Part shown: positions 47,601 to 58,040 of the stretch, one piece after another | Layout of the letters: every line of letters starts with the position of its first letter | Numbering within the stretch: position 1 is the stretch's first letter | NCBI RefSeq assembly: GCF_025602895.1 | Contig: NW_026516211.1 | Location: forward strand, 806,001 to 870,000 | DNA length: 64,000 nucleotides | DNA from: Polychytrium aggregatum | Lineage: Eukaryota; Chytridiomycota; Chytridiomycetes; Polychytriales | Direction of reading: 5' to 3' | The notes under the pieces: generated by a model | Database searches by the model: none | Told to the model about the DNA's origin: nothing | Seen by the model: the letters and a program-made list of their open reading frames with translations, nothing else | Made by a program: the position numbers and the translations under genes

Positions 47601-49887
47601 TATGCTGCCCCACGGTATCAACATTCGAAGCTCCAACGCCAATGTACGATGCACAGAGCTCGGTTGCATATGACCGGTGGACGGCCACCTCGGCAATGAG
47701 CGGGTCGTTCAATAAGAGCTGGCGCTGTCCCATCAGTTGGTGCCGCTGGATGATGGTGGTGCACAAAAGCTCGGATAGCTCGTCGCAGAAGGTTCGCAGG
47801 TAGATGGCTTGCTCCGGGTCGGTGCGTGGATCGAATCCGACGTCGTCGAGACGCAGGTGAGTGGTGTACGTTGATGTGAAGGGAACGCGCTCTCGAAGAT
47901 CGTAGATGCGCTGGCGAGCTTCCTCGTCGATGATCATGTCGCGGCTGTTGCCTCGCAACTTGGTGTCAAAGTACGTATTCATGACGACGGGATGGCTGAA
48001 GAGAGGGCTGTCGAAGCCAGAGAGGGAGCGCCTGGACATACATGGAGCGGAATGAATAGGTGCCTAAGCAGGGATGCTCGAATCTCTGGTCAAGCACGAA
48101 CCAGTGCTCGGAGAGCATGCAAATGCCCGAATCGCGGGCCCAGGATCACATCCCACATCCCAACAAGGAGCACCGTTTCGTTTGCGGCCGACCCATTGGC
48201 ATCAAGGGATACTTTGTCAATACAGCTTATGACTTACTGGAAGCAAAAGAAGCGCTTGGAGATTTCCTTCTCGACATCTTCTTCCTCCATGTTCTCCAGT
48301 CCATCGAGGGAATGAAACGCCGCCTTGAAGATCTCCTTCTCGAGCGATGAAACAAAGTACTTGCGCTCGTCGCGCACCGTAAGACACAGCGCACCCTCGC
48401 GCAGAACCGTTACCAGTCGCGGAGAGACTGTCTTCCATTCATCCAGGGCCATTTTCCACGCCCTCTCACCGGCCGGCGGAGGCGACAGTGGGGATGCAGG
48501 CGAGTCCTGAGGCCGGTTGACGTTGAGTGCCGCCCCGACTCGCTGCAGGACATAGCGTCCTGGACGGCAGTTTTTATCCTTGATGTACCATTGCATCAGC
48601 AGATGGTAGTCGCCGCGGCGGTCTCCGTCTGGAGATACTCCGACATCGCGCAAATACATCAGCATGTTTTCAAATTCCTCGGCGTCGATCGTTCGGGGTG
48701 GAGGGCGAGATCCACACTTGTCACCTATGACAAACCGTTCACACAACTCGCGCGAGTCAGCTTCATTCATATGATGGCCACAGTCAGATATGCTCACCGT
48801 CCGAGCTGCGCCAAAATGAACGACCGCGGCCGGAATCGCCAGTGATGCGCTCGCGACTCACGGCAGGCAGCAGAGAGATGCGATCGTCTCGAGCCTAGCC
48901 TGCTTGACCCTGCTCATGGCCATCCTTCACTCTCAACATACCCAGCAAGGCGACGTAGGCTGGCCCCGCAGAAAGCTGGAAGCATCGGCTGATCTCGTTC
49001 AGACAAAACTCCTCCTGCATATGGTCATCGAAGAGACCGTCATCGGCACCCCAGCGTCTGAGAGAGAATCGAACGCGTGGATTGTGGATTAGTCCGTCGT
49101 ATGGTCTTCCATGATTGAATATCGAGTGGTCTTTCCAAAGAATCCAGCCGCGTTCGGATCCCGCTCGCCCAGCCCGACGCTGATTCTGGATGCGTTGGCA
49201 CAGACATACAGATCGATGACGTGGAGCTCCATTCCGATCTGGTGGCATAATTGGCGCACGAATGGATAGACGTCGGTCATGAGGACAGAGCGCTCCCACT
49301 CGGTATCTGGCGGAGGGATAGCCACATCGACTCGGTTAGCCACGGGCCTTTGTGGAGCTGGAGTGTCCGTGGTGGCACTCGGAATGCAGCTGCGATTGCA
49401 GGGCCGGGGGATGCTACACTCAGCTTGATGCGAAGCAGTATCAGCGTCGGACTGCGACGGACGAACCTGATCCAGCACACGAAACGAAGATGCGAAAGGT
49501 GGTCTTCTCTTCGTCCAGGACCTCAGCGAGATCGACGCCCATGAGCTTGGTCAGCATCTTGGACTTGGCCATGATCGGAACGTCCTCGACATCGCCCATA
49601 GATGTCGCGTAACAATCCTCGGCATCGCCCAGGAAGCGCTCGCAGGAACGGCGGTTGGAGCGGGGCTCTGGGCCCCATAGATCGAGACCGTGACTCTGCG
49701 GGACGCTGCTGAGGGCGATGGATCCCAGGACAAATGGCAAACGGTCGCCGTCAGAGGTGAGAGCGCCATCCAAATAGGCACCGGTTTCTCTCCGGAGGAA
49801 GGCCGACGGTGGCGGTCGCGGAAACTCGGCCATGGAGGGCGGACGCCGCAGCTGGAGCCGGGATCGGTGGGGGTGGTCATCGGTCAT
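44639..49887 (-). CDS. Large DUF4062 / NACHT-like / Sel1-repeat protein (NPHP3/NWD1-type), degenerate P-loop
   Basis: Exons on the minus strand join into one protein of roughly 1,500 residues. The N-terminus at 49887 leads to FRIFVS and the DUF4062 signature DTEWERSVLMTDVYPFVRQL, then MELHVIDL spliced to RWGADDGLFDDHMQ and FCLNEISRCFQLSAGPAYVA. Next comes YFVSSLEKEIFKAAFHSL, then the NACHT-like region, where TPLWVYG is best spliced to GPDGFETACFVAKCIHDISL in the Walker A position, followed by PIVIVVGCLDNVY (Walker B position), LPPHATLILSQAS and IELEDLLSCDDRVLNDVYK. A winged-helix-like exon (VCRIPQVILFRFISDMEP) connects to the last exons with several Sel1/TPR-like repeats (AAKGGSVEAQLQLASNYTHG, GDSNAQYQVGCMYRWGMGV, GGSAVACEALGTCYASGKG) and an acidic Ala-rich tail. 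NPHP3 and NWD1 share this plan. The NTP-binding Lys-Ser is lost. Confidence 0.72.
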
Positions 49888-50254
49888 GGTGGCTCTGGGC
49901 GTATCTTGGGAAGATGAGAACCAAGCAGAAAACATGGTGGTCGAAGCAGAGGCGGTGGCCTTTTCTATGGTATCGTCTCGAAGATGAAGGGACAAAAAAA
50001 ATGCACACAGTGGAGGCTTGGGCTGCAGGCCGGGGAACCGAAGGAGGAAGACGATCAGCGGATCCTGGCCGACGACGACAGTGGGCTGGGAAGGCCGGGG
50101 CTTGTCGCGGCGCTGAGACGAGGGCCTTGTGGCGGAGGATGAAATGCAGGCATGTGGCTGTGCGCCCGGTTGCCTTTTCGGGCATGGGTGCGAGCCGTTG
50201 GCGCAGAACGAAGCGCCGCGGGCGCCAGGGCTGATGCAGCCGAGCGCTGGGGGC

Positions 50255-50366
50255 GGGAATGGTGCTGGGTGCATGGGAGTGGTGCTGGGTGCATGGTGCT
50301 GGGTGCATGGTGCTGGGTGCATGGTGCTGGGTGCATGGGAGTGGGTGCATGGGAGTGGGCGAGTGC
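50255..50366. repeat. 15-bp GGTGCTGGGTGCATG minisatellite
   Basis: About seven imperfect units between the STAND-like gene's start and the channel gene's stop. Flanking sequence in 49888-50501 shows no gene. Confidence 0.9.
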
Positions 50367-50501
50367 TGGGACCCGACATGGCAATTTCGTATCCATGAAT
50401 CGATCTCCACGGGTGGTCTGCACACCGCGGTCCTGTATTTGGCTCGCAAGGAGCTGTGCAGGGGCAGGCATGCTGCTGCACCAGTGTCTCTCGAGCTGCC
50501 C

Positions 50502-53500
50502 TCAGGCTGTAGTCCCCCGCTCAGCCCTCTCGGTCTTCTCGGCTTCCTCGTCGAGACACTCCAGTTTGACTCTCTGTAGCCGCGCGTTGTATGTCAGCTC
50601 GATGCGCTTCTTGACGTCGTCAAACTCCTCCACGATCTTGATAAAGTCGTGTTTCCACAACCGATACATGATGCAATGCTTGGCCGCCTTGATTGTCGCT
50701 GTCCGCTTCCCACCCGACACCAAGGCAACCTCTGCGTGGTGATCCGTTGCGAGGCCCAGCAAAAGCGTCAGAACCTGCTGCGGCGATCCTTCCGCCGCGA
50801 CAAACGGCCAGTCCAGGCTGCGGTGCCCACACGACCTGCCGTCCAAAGAAGCCTACCTCCAAAGTACTCTCCGTCGTATACCTCATGGACGACCTTGCCC
50901 TTTACGATCACCACGACATGTCCTTGCTCAATCAGATACATCGAATCGCCCTCCTAAACAGCGACAAGCCCCCGTCAAGTTAGCTCCGGTCGGTGGGCGC
51001 CATGCGGAATGTGCATCACACAAACATGCTTCGCTCAAGCCCAAATCCGCCATCCCTACCACCGCTGCCGTCGCATGTGCTTACATCGCCGGCCCGGAAC
51101 ACCTCCTCGCCCTTGACGTAGTAGCACGGCACCAGTGCCAGTGCAATTTTCCATCGAAAGATCTCGTCTCGACCGTCGCCAGCGCTTCTCCGGAGAAAAT
51201 CAACTTTGTTGATGAGGTCGCTGCAGTTCCATGTGACGAGATCCCGAGTGATTGTCGGATTCAGCTCGCGGAAGAGCATATCCTGAGTTTTGGAGGGCAC
51301 GCCGTCAGTCGTTTGTGCGTTCGTTCTCTCTGCGTGTGTCCAGCTTCGTGTGGCATGCTAAACTGGGGATCCTGACCCATCGGCAGCTCGGATCAAATTC
51401 CAGCAAGTGCAGCAGTTCACATGTCCATAATATGTCTTTGCCAGGAACATAGATTCCCGAAACGAGAGCCGAAATCATACGGGCTAGATACCTCATCGAA
51501 ATATCGGCCGCGGTACTTGATCATGTAAAAGTCTCGGACTCGCTGGCGAATGCTCTCTGGGACTTGCTTGTACCGCAGATACTCGTTGACGGCGTCCATT
51601 TTCTGCTTGAACAGACGCCCCGATCCGTCGAATCCGACAAACGATGTGATTGTGGCAATAAACGAGGCATACTGATGGTGGCGTATGCTTTGTGTGAGTG
51701 TTCATCTCAGCAAAGCAATACAGAGGCTCCTCTGGTCTCTCCGACAGCGTGCAGTCCAAACAATGTCCAAAATACCAGCGCGAGCCAATGCCCCGGTGCC
51801 GTCCTCCCGACTCGCTCGAACTCACCAAAACCGTCGAGCCCATCACAAACATGATGAACGTGGTTTCTTCGGCAGTGTTCTGAGTGCTATTGGAGACATG
51901 GCAGTGAGCAAGTCGGCCACGAGCTGGGAACCGACTATCCAAAGCCACTCTCACCCGCACTGTTTGCTTCGCATATGCTTACCGGTAGCTGAGCGGAAAG
52001 GTGTTGGAAACGGCAGTGTAGAATCCAAAAATGTACTTGCCGAACAGATCCTTGTTCAAGATCTGCGTCCCGTTGTTTGTCCACGAAATGTAGCTTGTGA
52101 ACTCTCCAAGAACCCAGACAGCACATGCTTCCCAGTGAAGGATACATATCAGCCCAAAGGAGAGTGCAAGGAGGTTCCAAAACCCATCGCTCAAACCCAG
52201 CCGTTCGCTGAGTCGGTTGCGCGCGACCTGGATGGCATACGAGGTATTGATGTTGTGCGGAAGTGTACGTAGACCAAGCATGTGAAGAATCAGCAGCTGA
52301 GGGTATTGCGACTGGATGGCCATGTAAGGAAGAACCGCAATGAGACCCGCAACCAGATATAAAGCGTCCCGGATCATGTAGCCGATTCGCTCATCGTCGT
52401 CGTATATCTTCATGGTGAGGGCGGTGATGACAATATCGATCGAGAGGATCAAGATGGTGACGCCTTCGGTCAGAATTGTCCACGGACTGAGCTCCGGAAA
52501 CGATATGACCATTGGCAAAACAATAGCCAGAATCAGAAATTGGAAGGCTGATGACGCATCGCAACACAAGTATGAAATTTGAGTCAGCACATCTCGTCAC
52601 AATCGAATCATGGCTTGGCGCCGGCTTTGAATCGTGCAGTTAGATTGTATGACCAAAAAGGCAGGCGTATTGAGCTCGAGCTCGAGCTCGTGCGTGGGGC
52701 TGGCTGGCCGGCTGTTATACATGAAGACATCAGCGTACGACAATCTTACAGGCAATAATGGGTTTCCATAAAAGGATCAGGACAGAGTTTGGGTGTATGA
52801 TTTGACACCGGGTGCTCAGGCGGACATTCGGCACATCGAATGTGTCAATGTTGGTGATGTCTGCGTGGCTGATGGAGACGCTCTTGTGCAGATTCTTGAT
52901 AGGGTCTTCATATGCTGGAACGGCAAAAAACGAATAATTTGTCGTCCTTGGAAGCTTGACGGAGGATATAGACGATCGTCGCTGTTGCGGAATAATGGAG
53001 TTGCGCGGGTTCGGGAGCATATTGTGCCCATCGACCGAGGTCGTGACAGGCCCAATCGAAACATGAGACGGGATGCCGACTGCGCTCAAGTTCGAGGCCA
53101 CAGAGGCTCTGAACCGAGACTTTACTTGCCAAGGCGATGCTGACAGGTCGTTGGGCGAGTTATGCATATGCTCTAGCGAGACGGGTGATGGGAATGCAGG
53201 CGGTGCGTATCGGCACGGGAGGTCAGTCAACGAAGCGCCCGGACTGCAGTCGATGTCCCTGGCTTCAGTCGGCACGAGCATCCCACGGATAATGTTCCAC
53301 TACCATGTCCTGCTTACCCTTTGATCCAAATACTACCGAGTTTGCGCTCATGATTCCGCCTGATGAATCTGCATCGGAGCAGGATGTATGAGAGCGATAA
53401 ACATCCATACGTCTCACTTCAGGGTCAATCACCGGGGTGTCGAGGGCACACAAGCGATGCGATTCGCTGAACCAACGTACCCTTGGGTATAGCCGGTGCC

Positions 53501-53985
53501 GGGCTAGCTTCCGTCAAGTTTGAGCCCACCGAGGACGAGGGCGAGAGAAAGGTTCGCTGTCCGAGCGGACTTGAGCGGATGCCGCGAAGCATCTCCTCGA
53601 ATTCACGGAACTTGCGGTTTGTATCCGAGATGGCCTGGTTGATCTGCATAAACTCGGTTCGGAGGTCGTTCAGCGAGTTGAGCAAGATGGACGGCACCTC
53701 GTCGGCCTTGATTCTGCTGCATTCTGGGTTCACCAGCTCCTCTTGCCCATGCAGGCTTCTGTCGGGTTGGTGGGACTGCTTCGGGGCCAGACCAGGCCCG
53801 ACACCACCATAGCCAACTGTGGGGCTTGTGCCCACCATGGGGGTATTGAGTCCGTTTGGAGAAAGCGGCGAGGCCTTTTTGGGCCCCGGAGAATGAAATG
53901 TCGGGTGTCGCCGACTCAGCCTGTCTCGCTCGGCTGGACTCGGAATAATTTCTTGCTCAAGCTTCCGTAAATTGGGCTGAGACAT
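50502..53985 (-). CDS. Cyclic-nucleotide-gated (CNG/HCN/EAG-type) ion channel
   Basis: The minus-strand gene starts near 53985 (MSQPNLRKLEQEIIPSPAER). A disordered N-terminus with a short coiled coil (DLRTEFMQINQAISDTNRKF) precedes the membrane domain: FLILAIVLPMVISF (S1), TILTEGVTILILSIDIVITA (S2), LYLVAGLIAVLPYMAI (S3), an S4 region with few regular Arg, FWNLLALSFGLICILHWEAC (S5), the pore FGFYTAVSNTFPLSY and S6 (TTFIMFVMGSTVL). The C-linker is MDAVNEYLRYKQVPESIRQR VRDFYMIKYRGRYFDE. The cyclic-nucleotide-binding domain is GDSMYLIEQGHVVVIVKGKV, DGEYFGE spliced to VALVSGGKRTATIKAA and YRLWKHDFIKIVEEF, with the cradle's F-G-E and R-T-A. The channel is membrane-located and cNMP-gated by inference. 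A 5' extension to 54208 is possible. Confidence 0.88.
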
Positions 53986-54552
53986 AGCTGGCACTGCATG
54001 CGAATACGGCTGGAGCCTCCGATGTGCCTGAGTCGGGCGTCAAACCGGTGTGAGCGGGTCTCGGGGCTGAAGGAGAAGGGCACTGAATATCAGCGCAACT
54101 GTCCTCGAGAACGGGCGCCGGTATCGAGGCGATGCTTGGTGCGGCAAGTGCAGGATCGGGTGATGCCTCCGCCCAACAGAGCATCGATATATTTGAGGCG
54201 AAAATCATACACGCTCCTCTGTCACAGTTTGCCCGGTGATCGACCGAGCGCAGACACTCGCTGGTGGGGCATCAATCAAAGTTAGGGAACGGCGCCATCG
54301 CAAGCGGGATTGGACCACGGGTGATGTCACTTGCCAATCTCGCACCCCCCTGACAGATTCTGCACCAGGGCCGAATGCATCCGCCCGCTTTTGCCGTCGA
54401 TTACAGAGCAAGTCAATGGCTGATTCTCAGGAACCCGCTTCTGTTCCAGTCCAGACTGCGCCAGCCCATCCGCTCTGCACGCAGGACCTTGGCAGTGCCG
54501 CTATCACTCTTGTGCATCCTGCTTGTCGTCCGGGACTGAATCGCCCGAGATT
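53986..54552. other. Channel-gene upstream region left of the transposon
   Basis: No firm gene. A possible extra 5' exon of the channel lies on the minus strand (54208-54000). A short plus-strand frame from 54417 has no family motif. TA at 54551-54552 is the left target-site duplication. Confidence 0.45.
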
Positions 54553-54580
54553 ACAGGCGATCCAATAAAAAACGGGACAC
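54553..54580 (+). repeat. Left terminal inverted repeat of the Fanzor transposon
   Basis: Starts CAGGCGATCCAAT and ends A6CGGGACACC; pairs with 58041-58068. The first 28 bases of the deleted copy at 31404 match it at 25 positions, fixing the boundary. Confidence 0.9.
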
Positions 54581-54653
54581 CCGTGTTTTTGACCATTCAT
54601 CGAATATTTTGTTACCCAATGTTATCGCGCGCTGGCCATGACCATTCGCCAGT

Positions 54654-55412
54654 GTGTCCAAGAGCACCATCCATCGATGGCACCGAGGATGCAAGCTGGA
54701 TGACCCATCCCGGGTCCCAGCTCGCAGATCCACTTTCTTCGAGCAGGCATGTCCAGTCATTCGCACCCTGATTGAACAGGACCCGTTCCAGACTGGTCCT
54801 GTGTTGCGATGCAAGCTCGAGTCCATCCTCCAGAGGAAAGTTTCACTCTCACTCTGCCACACTGCCATCCACCGAGCAGGTCTCTCACACAAGAGGGCAA
54901 CACACCTCTACAAGTCCAAGCGACTGGATGAGCGAGTGGCACAGTTCAGGGACCAGGCCCGCTCCATCGACCCGCGGCGATTCGTTTTTGTCGATGAGAC
55001 AGGGTTCAGGAGATCCATTTTCCCTCTTTACGGATACTCGCCGAAGGGCGTCCCACTCCGTCAGCGCAATCACATGAAGCACAAGTCTGTCTCGGCTGCA
55101 TTTGCCATCAACCACTCTGGTGTGCTGCATCGCATGTACATCCCCACATCATTCAAGACACACTCGATGGTCGAGTTCTTTGAGCGAGCGAGCTTCCCAG
55201 ACGACTCTGTGATTGTGATGGACAATGTCAGCATGCACAAGACAATGGCTGTCCTGGACTGCATCGAGCGCCGAGGATGGTCAGTGATCTTCACCCCACC
55301 TGCCTCGCCCGACTTCAATCCCATCGAGAACTTCTTTGGGGTTGAGTTCCTCCAATTTGGGGTTGAGCTCCCCAATCACGCCGCCATTTTCACGCTCAAA
55401 TCCCTGGCTTGA
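54654..55412 (+). CDS. Tc1/mariner (DDE_3, DD34E) transposase, N-terminally truncated
   Basis: About 250 codons remain. The frame opens in the middle of the helix-turn-helix (SKSTIHRWH) and is closed by a TGA just upstream, so no ATG serves it. About 50 bp present in the deleted copy (encoding SLRRIASIFNV) is missing here. The catalytic core is complete: first D in FVFVDETGFRRS, second D in SVIVMDNVSMHK, and E in PDFNPIENFF exactly 34 residues after the second D. Downstream of the E a ~20-bp tandem duplication (TTTGGGGTTGAG twice, 55334-55368) precedes an early stop, so the C-terminus is shorter than usual. It is probably inactive unless an upstream exon or non-ATG start restores the DNA-binding domain. 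Confidence 0.85.
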   Translation: MSKSTIHRWHRGCKLDDPSRVPARRSTFFEQACPVIRTLIEQDPFQTGPVLRCKLESILQRKVSLSLCHTAIHRAGLSHKRATHLYKSKRLDERVAQFRDQARSIDPRRFVFVDETGFRRSIFPLYGYSPKGVPLRQRNHMKHKSVSAAFAINHSGVLHRMYIPTSFKTHSMVEFFERASFPDDSVIVMDNVSMHKTMAVLDCIERRGWSVIFTPPASPDFNPIENFFGVEFLQFGVELPNHAAIFTLKSLA

Positions 55413-55492
55413 ACCTCTCGGCGATTTTTGAACAGGTCGCTTCCCCAACCAGCCCGCGCAGACGGGCTCCTGCTCTCGGGTATAAATGCCAC

Positions 55493-55498
55493 ACCTTC
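55493..55498 (+). promoter_or_regulatory. TATA box of the Fanzor gene
   Basis: TATAAA in GGGTATAAATG, 118 bp before the ATG at 55616 and downstream of the transposase stop, so the nuclease gene seems to have its own promoter. Confidence 0.65.
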
Positions 55499-55615
55499 GT
55501 CCTGCTGCTTTCTTCCCTCATCTCGCCTTGATCTGATCATCGCGCCATTGTACGATAAAGAGAAGTCTCTGCTCTGACCAGTACCACTGGCAGGCATCCA
55601 GCACCCTCCGCCCTC

Positions 55616-57970
55616 ATGCCTCCGAAGCGCAAGGGCGGCCCCTCTCGGCCACCCAAGCCCAAACGCACCACAACCAAGTCCACTCCACCCACTCCTCCTC
55701 CTGTGCCCGCACCCACACCCACCGAGCTTCCTGTCGAGTCGATGGATGTCGACACCACCGACCCCGGTCCCTCGAGCAGCACTGCTGCTGCTGCTACGAC
55801 GGCCACTGGTCCTGTCTGTGCTTCATGCCAGCTCCCAGGTCACTCTCGGGCTTCGAGCAAGGCTTGTCCCAAATACCGGCCCCTCAAGAGCTCCGTCGTC
55901 CCACTCGTGGATGGAAGGTCATCGGCCCCTCAGTTCAGCTGCTTCAAGCAGACGATGGATGGCTGTTGTCTCAATCCCGCTCTCCGCGACAAGATCCAGG
56001 CCACCGTCGAGGCCATGACCCAGATCCAGTTCGAGGCATCCAGGCTGCTCAACCTGCACATCCTCCGGTGCATCGAGCAGGATCTTCCCGTCCCCGTCAT
56101 CTCCAAGTCCACCCCTGCTTTCATCCGCCAATGCTTCACGATCGTCGAGGCCGATGCCCTCTCGATGGCCAGGGACACCAAGAAATACAACGAGCATCTG
56201 GTCGCTTCCTTTCGCGACTATCAGACCACTCGGCACGCAGACCTGCCTCCGGCCCCTCGTCTGCCTGGTGGTGCTCACAGTCAGCTTCTCACACTGGCTG
56301 TCAATGCCTATGCCACCAACTGCACCACCCACCTCGACCTGGCCTACTGGCGACTCCTTCGCCGCTTCTGTGCTGCTGTCTTCCCAGCCAACAAGCACAA
56401 GCACGAAGCCATCGAGGCCTGTCTCGAGCTCTTCGAGAAACCAGGGCAGACTCCACCCAAGGCCGATCTCGAGTTCCTCTATCCAGACTTTGGCCACGTC
56501 CTGGACGAGTTTCGGTACAGCAACGACCAGGACCGCTTCCGGGCCCTCCATCGCCTCTCACACCATGTGGGAATCCTCGCCCGAGACAAGATGGTCGACA
56601 ATGTCCACAAGTGGATCGACTGTGACATGCCCGCCCTCCGAGTCACCGAGCTGCAGCGCCAGGCCAAGCTGGACAAGCTCACTGCCCGAGGCATTCCCTC
56701 CGACGACAAGAGGTTCACCAACGCCAAGTCGGAGCTCGGCACCACCAAGTCCAAGATCAACAAGCTGGCATCCAGACTCAAGTGGGCCCTCAAGCAGCTC
56801 GCTCTGGACACTCCTCCGGCCGTGTGCACGATGGTTCCTCTATGCCCTGCAAGGGCCAAGTATGTCAAGATCGACACGGTCACTCTTTGGAATCTCCTTG
56901 ACACCGAACATCGTCTTGGACTCACCAGGGACATGCTCAAGGATGAAGGTGATGACGGTGTCAACAACCAGGATCGTCTCTGGCGCAGTTGCTTCAAGCT
57001 GCGTAATTCCCTCTTCCAAGAACGGGACGTGAACAAGAAGCTGTTCAACTACGAGATCAGCACCGATGGCATTGGATGCACCATCGGTCTCGTCAAGTTT
57101 CTGCCTCGAACCGATCACACCGAGACCATCGAGCCTCCTCCGACTGCCGAGCAGCGCATCCAGGCCCACATCGGCGACCCAGACCCCGACAAGACCACTT
57201 GGATTGGCATCGATCCTGGAGTCGGCTCCATCTTCACGGCGGTCATCCAAGCACCGGGCCACCAAGACGAGGTGGTCTCATTCTCGAATGGTCACTATCA
57301 GCACATGTGTGGCCATACGTCCAACACCAAGTGGCACAACACCATGAAGTATCGACTCAGCATCGAGACCTGGATGTCGACCACCCCCTCGCCCAAGGTG
57401 TCGTCCTCGGAGGCTTTCAAGGTCCATCTCACCCATGTCCTGCGACCGGAGCTGCGAGTGCAGCTCGACTTCCACTTTGGCAAGAAGGCCCGTCACCATC
57501 GCTTCACGGGCCACAAGAGGCGCCAAGTGGCCGTCGACAGGATGTGCAAGGCCGTCCTGAGGCACGCCCCGATACGGACCGATGTGGTGATCGCCTTTGG
57601 CAATGCGTCATGGCGGCAAGGCAAGGGCTATGCATCCAGCCCTCGGAGGCAGCGGTTTGCTCGGTACTTTGAGCAGTTCGAGCACCACCGCCGCCGTCCC
57701 AATCACCATCATGGAAGCGTCAAGGTAGTCTCGACGAACGAGTTCAACACCTCGCAAGTGTGCTCCAAGTGCCTGGAGCCAGTTCGGTTGGAAGGACTCG
57801 ATGCGCCCAGTGTTGCGAATTCCCACTTTGTCAAGAGCTGCAAGAATCCCAGCTGCCTGACAGTGTGGAATCGCGACGTCAATGCGGCGCGCAACATGAT
57901 CGCAGTATGCAGGTCGATTGTGGAGATCGGAGAGCGACCGGCGGTCTTCACTCGGAGGCTGCCAAAGTGA
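55616..57970 (+). CDS. Fanzor (eukaryotic TnpB-like RNA-guided nuclease), intact, single exon
   Basis: 784 residues without introns. Residues 1-60 are basic/proline-rich (MPPKRKGGPSRPPKPKRTTT), a likely nuclear signal. A C-x2-C-x4-H-x6-C zinc knuckle follows (CASCQLPGHSR..CP, about 68-86). The middle is helical. The RuvC core is at the C-terminus: GIDPGVGSIFTAVI with the first catalytic Asp at 533; KKARHHRFTGHKRRQVAVDR; VVIAFGNASWRQGKG, where TnpB has its Glu block; STNEFNTSQ with Glu 709; the zinc ribbon C716/C719 and C742/C747; and NRDVNAARNM with the last Asp at 754. The T-S-x-x-C-x-x-C and N-R-D-x-N-A-A-R-N motifs define the TnpB/Fanzor family. Fanzors of zoosporic fungi cut DNA guided by an RNA transcribed from the element's 3' end. 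The single exon, in a genome of multi-exon genes, fits transposon cargo. Confidence 0.95.
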   Translation: MPPKRKGGPSRPPKPKRTTTKSTPPTPPPVPAPTPTELPVESMDVDTTDPGPSSSTAAAATTATGPVCASCQLPGHSRASSKACPKYRPLKSSVVPLVDGRSSAPQFSCFKQTMDGCCLNPALRDKIQATVEAMTQIQFEASRLLNLHILRCIEQDLPVPVISKSTPAFIRQCFTIVEADALSMARDTKKYNEHLVASFRDYQTTRHADLPPAPRLPGGAHSQLLTLAVNAYATNCTTHLDLAYWRLLRRFCAAVFPANKHKHEAIEACLELFEKPGQTPPKADLEFLYPDFGHVLDEFRYSNDQDRFRALHRLSHHVGILARDKMVDNVHKWIDCDMPALRVTELQRQAKLDKLTARGIPSDDKRFTNAKSELGTTKSKINKLASRLKWALKQLALDTPPAVCTMVPLCPARAKYVKIDTVTLWNLLDTEHRLGLTRDMLKDEGDDGVNNQDRLWRSCFKLRNSLFQERDVNKKLFNYEISTDGIGCTIGLVKFLPRTDHTETIEPPPTAEQRIQAHIGDPDPDKTTWIGIDPGVGSIFTAVIQAPGHQDEVVSFSNGHYQHMCGHTSNTKWHNTMKYRLSIETWMSTTPSPKVSSSEAFKVHLTHVLRPELRVQLDFHFGKKARHHRFTGHKRRQVAVDRMCKAVLRHAPIRTDVVIAFGNASWRQGKGYASSPRRQRFARYFEQFEHHRRRPNHHHGSVKVVSTNEFNTSQVCSKCLEPVRLEGLDAPSVANSHFVKSCKNPSCLTVWNRDVNAARNMIAVCRSIVEIGERPAVFTRRLPK

Positions 57971-58040
57971 TCTGTTTTATTTCTTGTGGCTTTGCTTGAC
58001 GCAAGCACAGCACATACTACATGTTCATGGAAACGGCTGT
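57909..58040 (+). ncRNA. Candidate omega/guide-RNA region at the Fanzor 3' end
   Basis: Inference from conservation. The last ~60 coding bases plus the stop (57909-57977) are nearly identical in the deleted copy (31598-31665), although the left end of the two copies has diverged more. A hairpin can form: GACC 57936-57939, loop GGC, GGTC 57943-57946, flanked by GAG/CTC. TnpB and Fanzor guide RNAs come from this part of their elements, overlapping the gene's 3' end, with the guide taken from sequence beyond the terminus. The exact RNA ends cannot be read. Confidence 0.5.

Noticed and set aside
50055-50481. Minus-strand frames rich in Pro-Cys-Thr-Gln-His repeats
   Set aside because: Product of the GGTGCTGGGTGCATG minisatellite in the spacer; no domain and no conserved ends.
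55825-57032. Long alternative frames inside the Fanzor gene
   Set aside because: GC-rich shadow frames; all RuvC and zinc motifs lie in the 55616-57970 frame.
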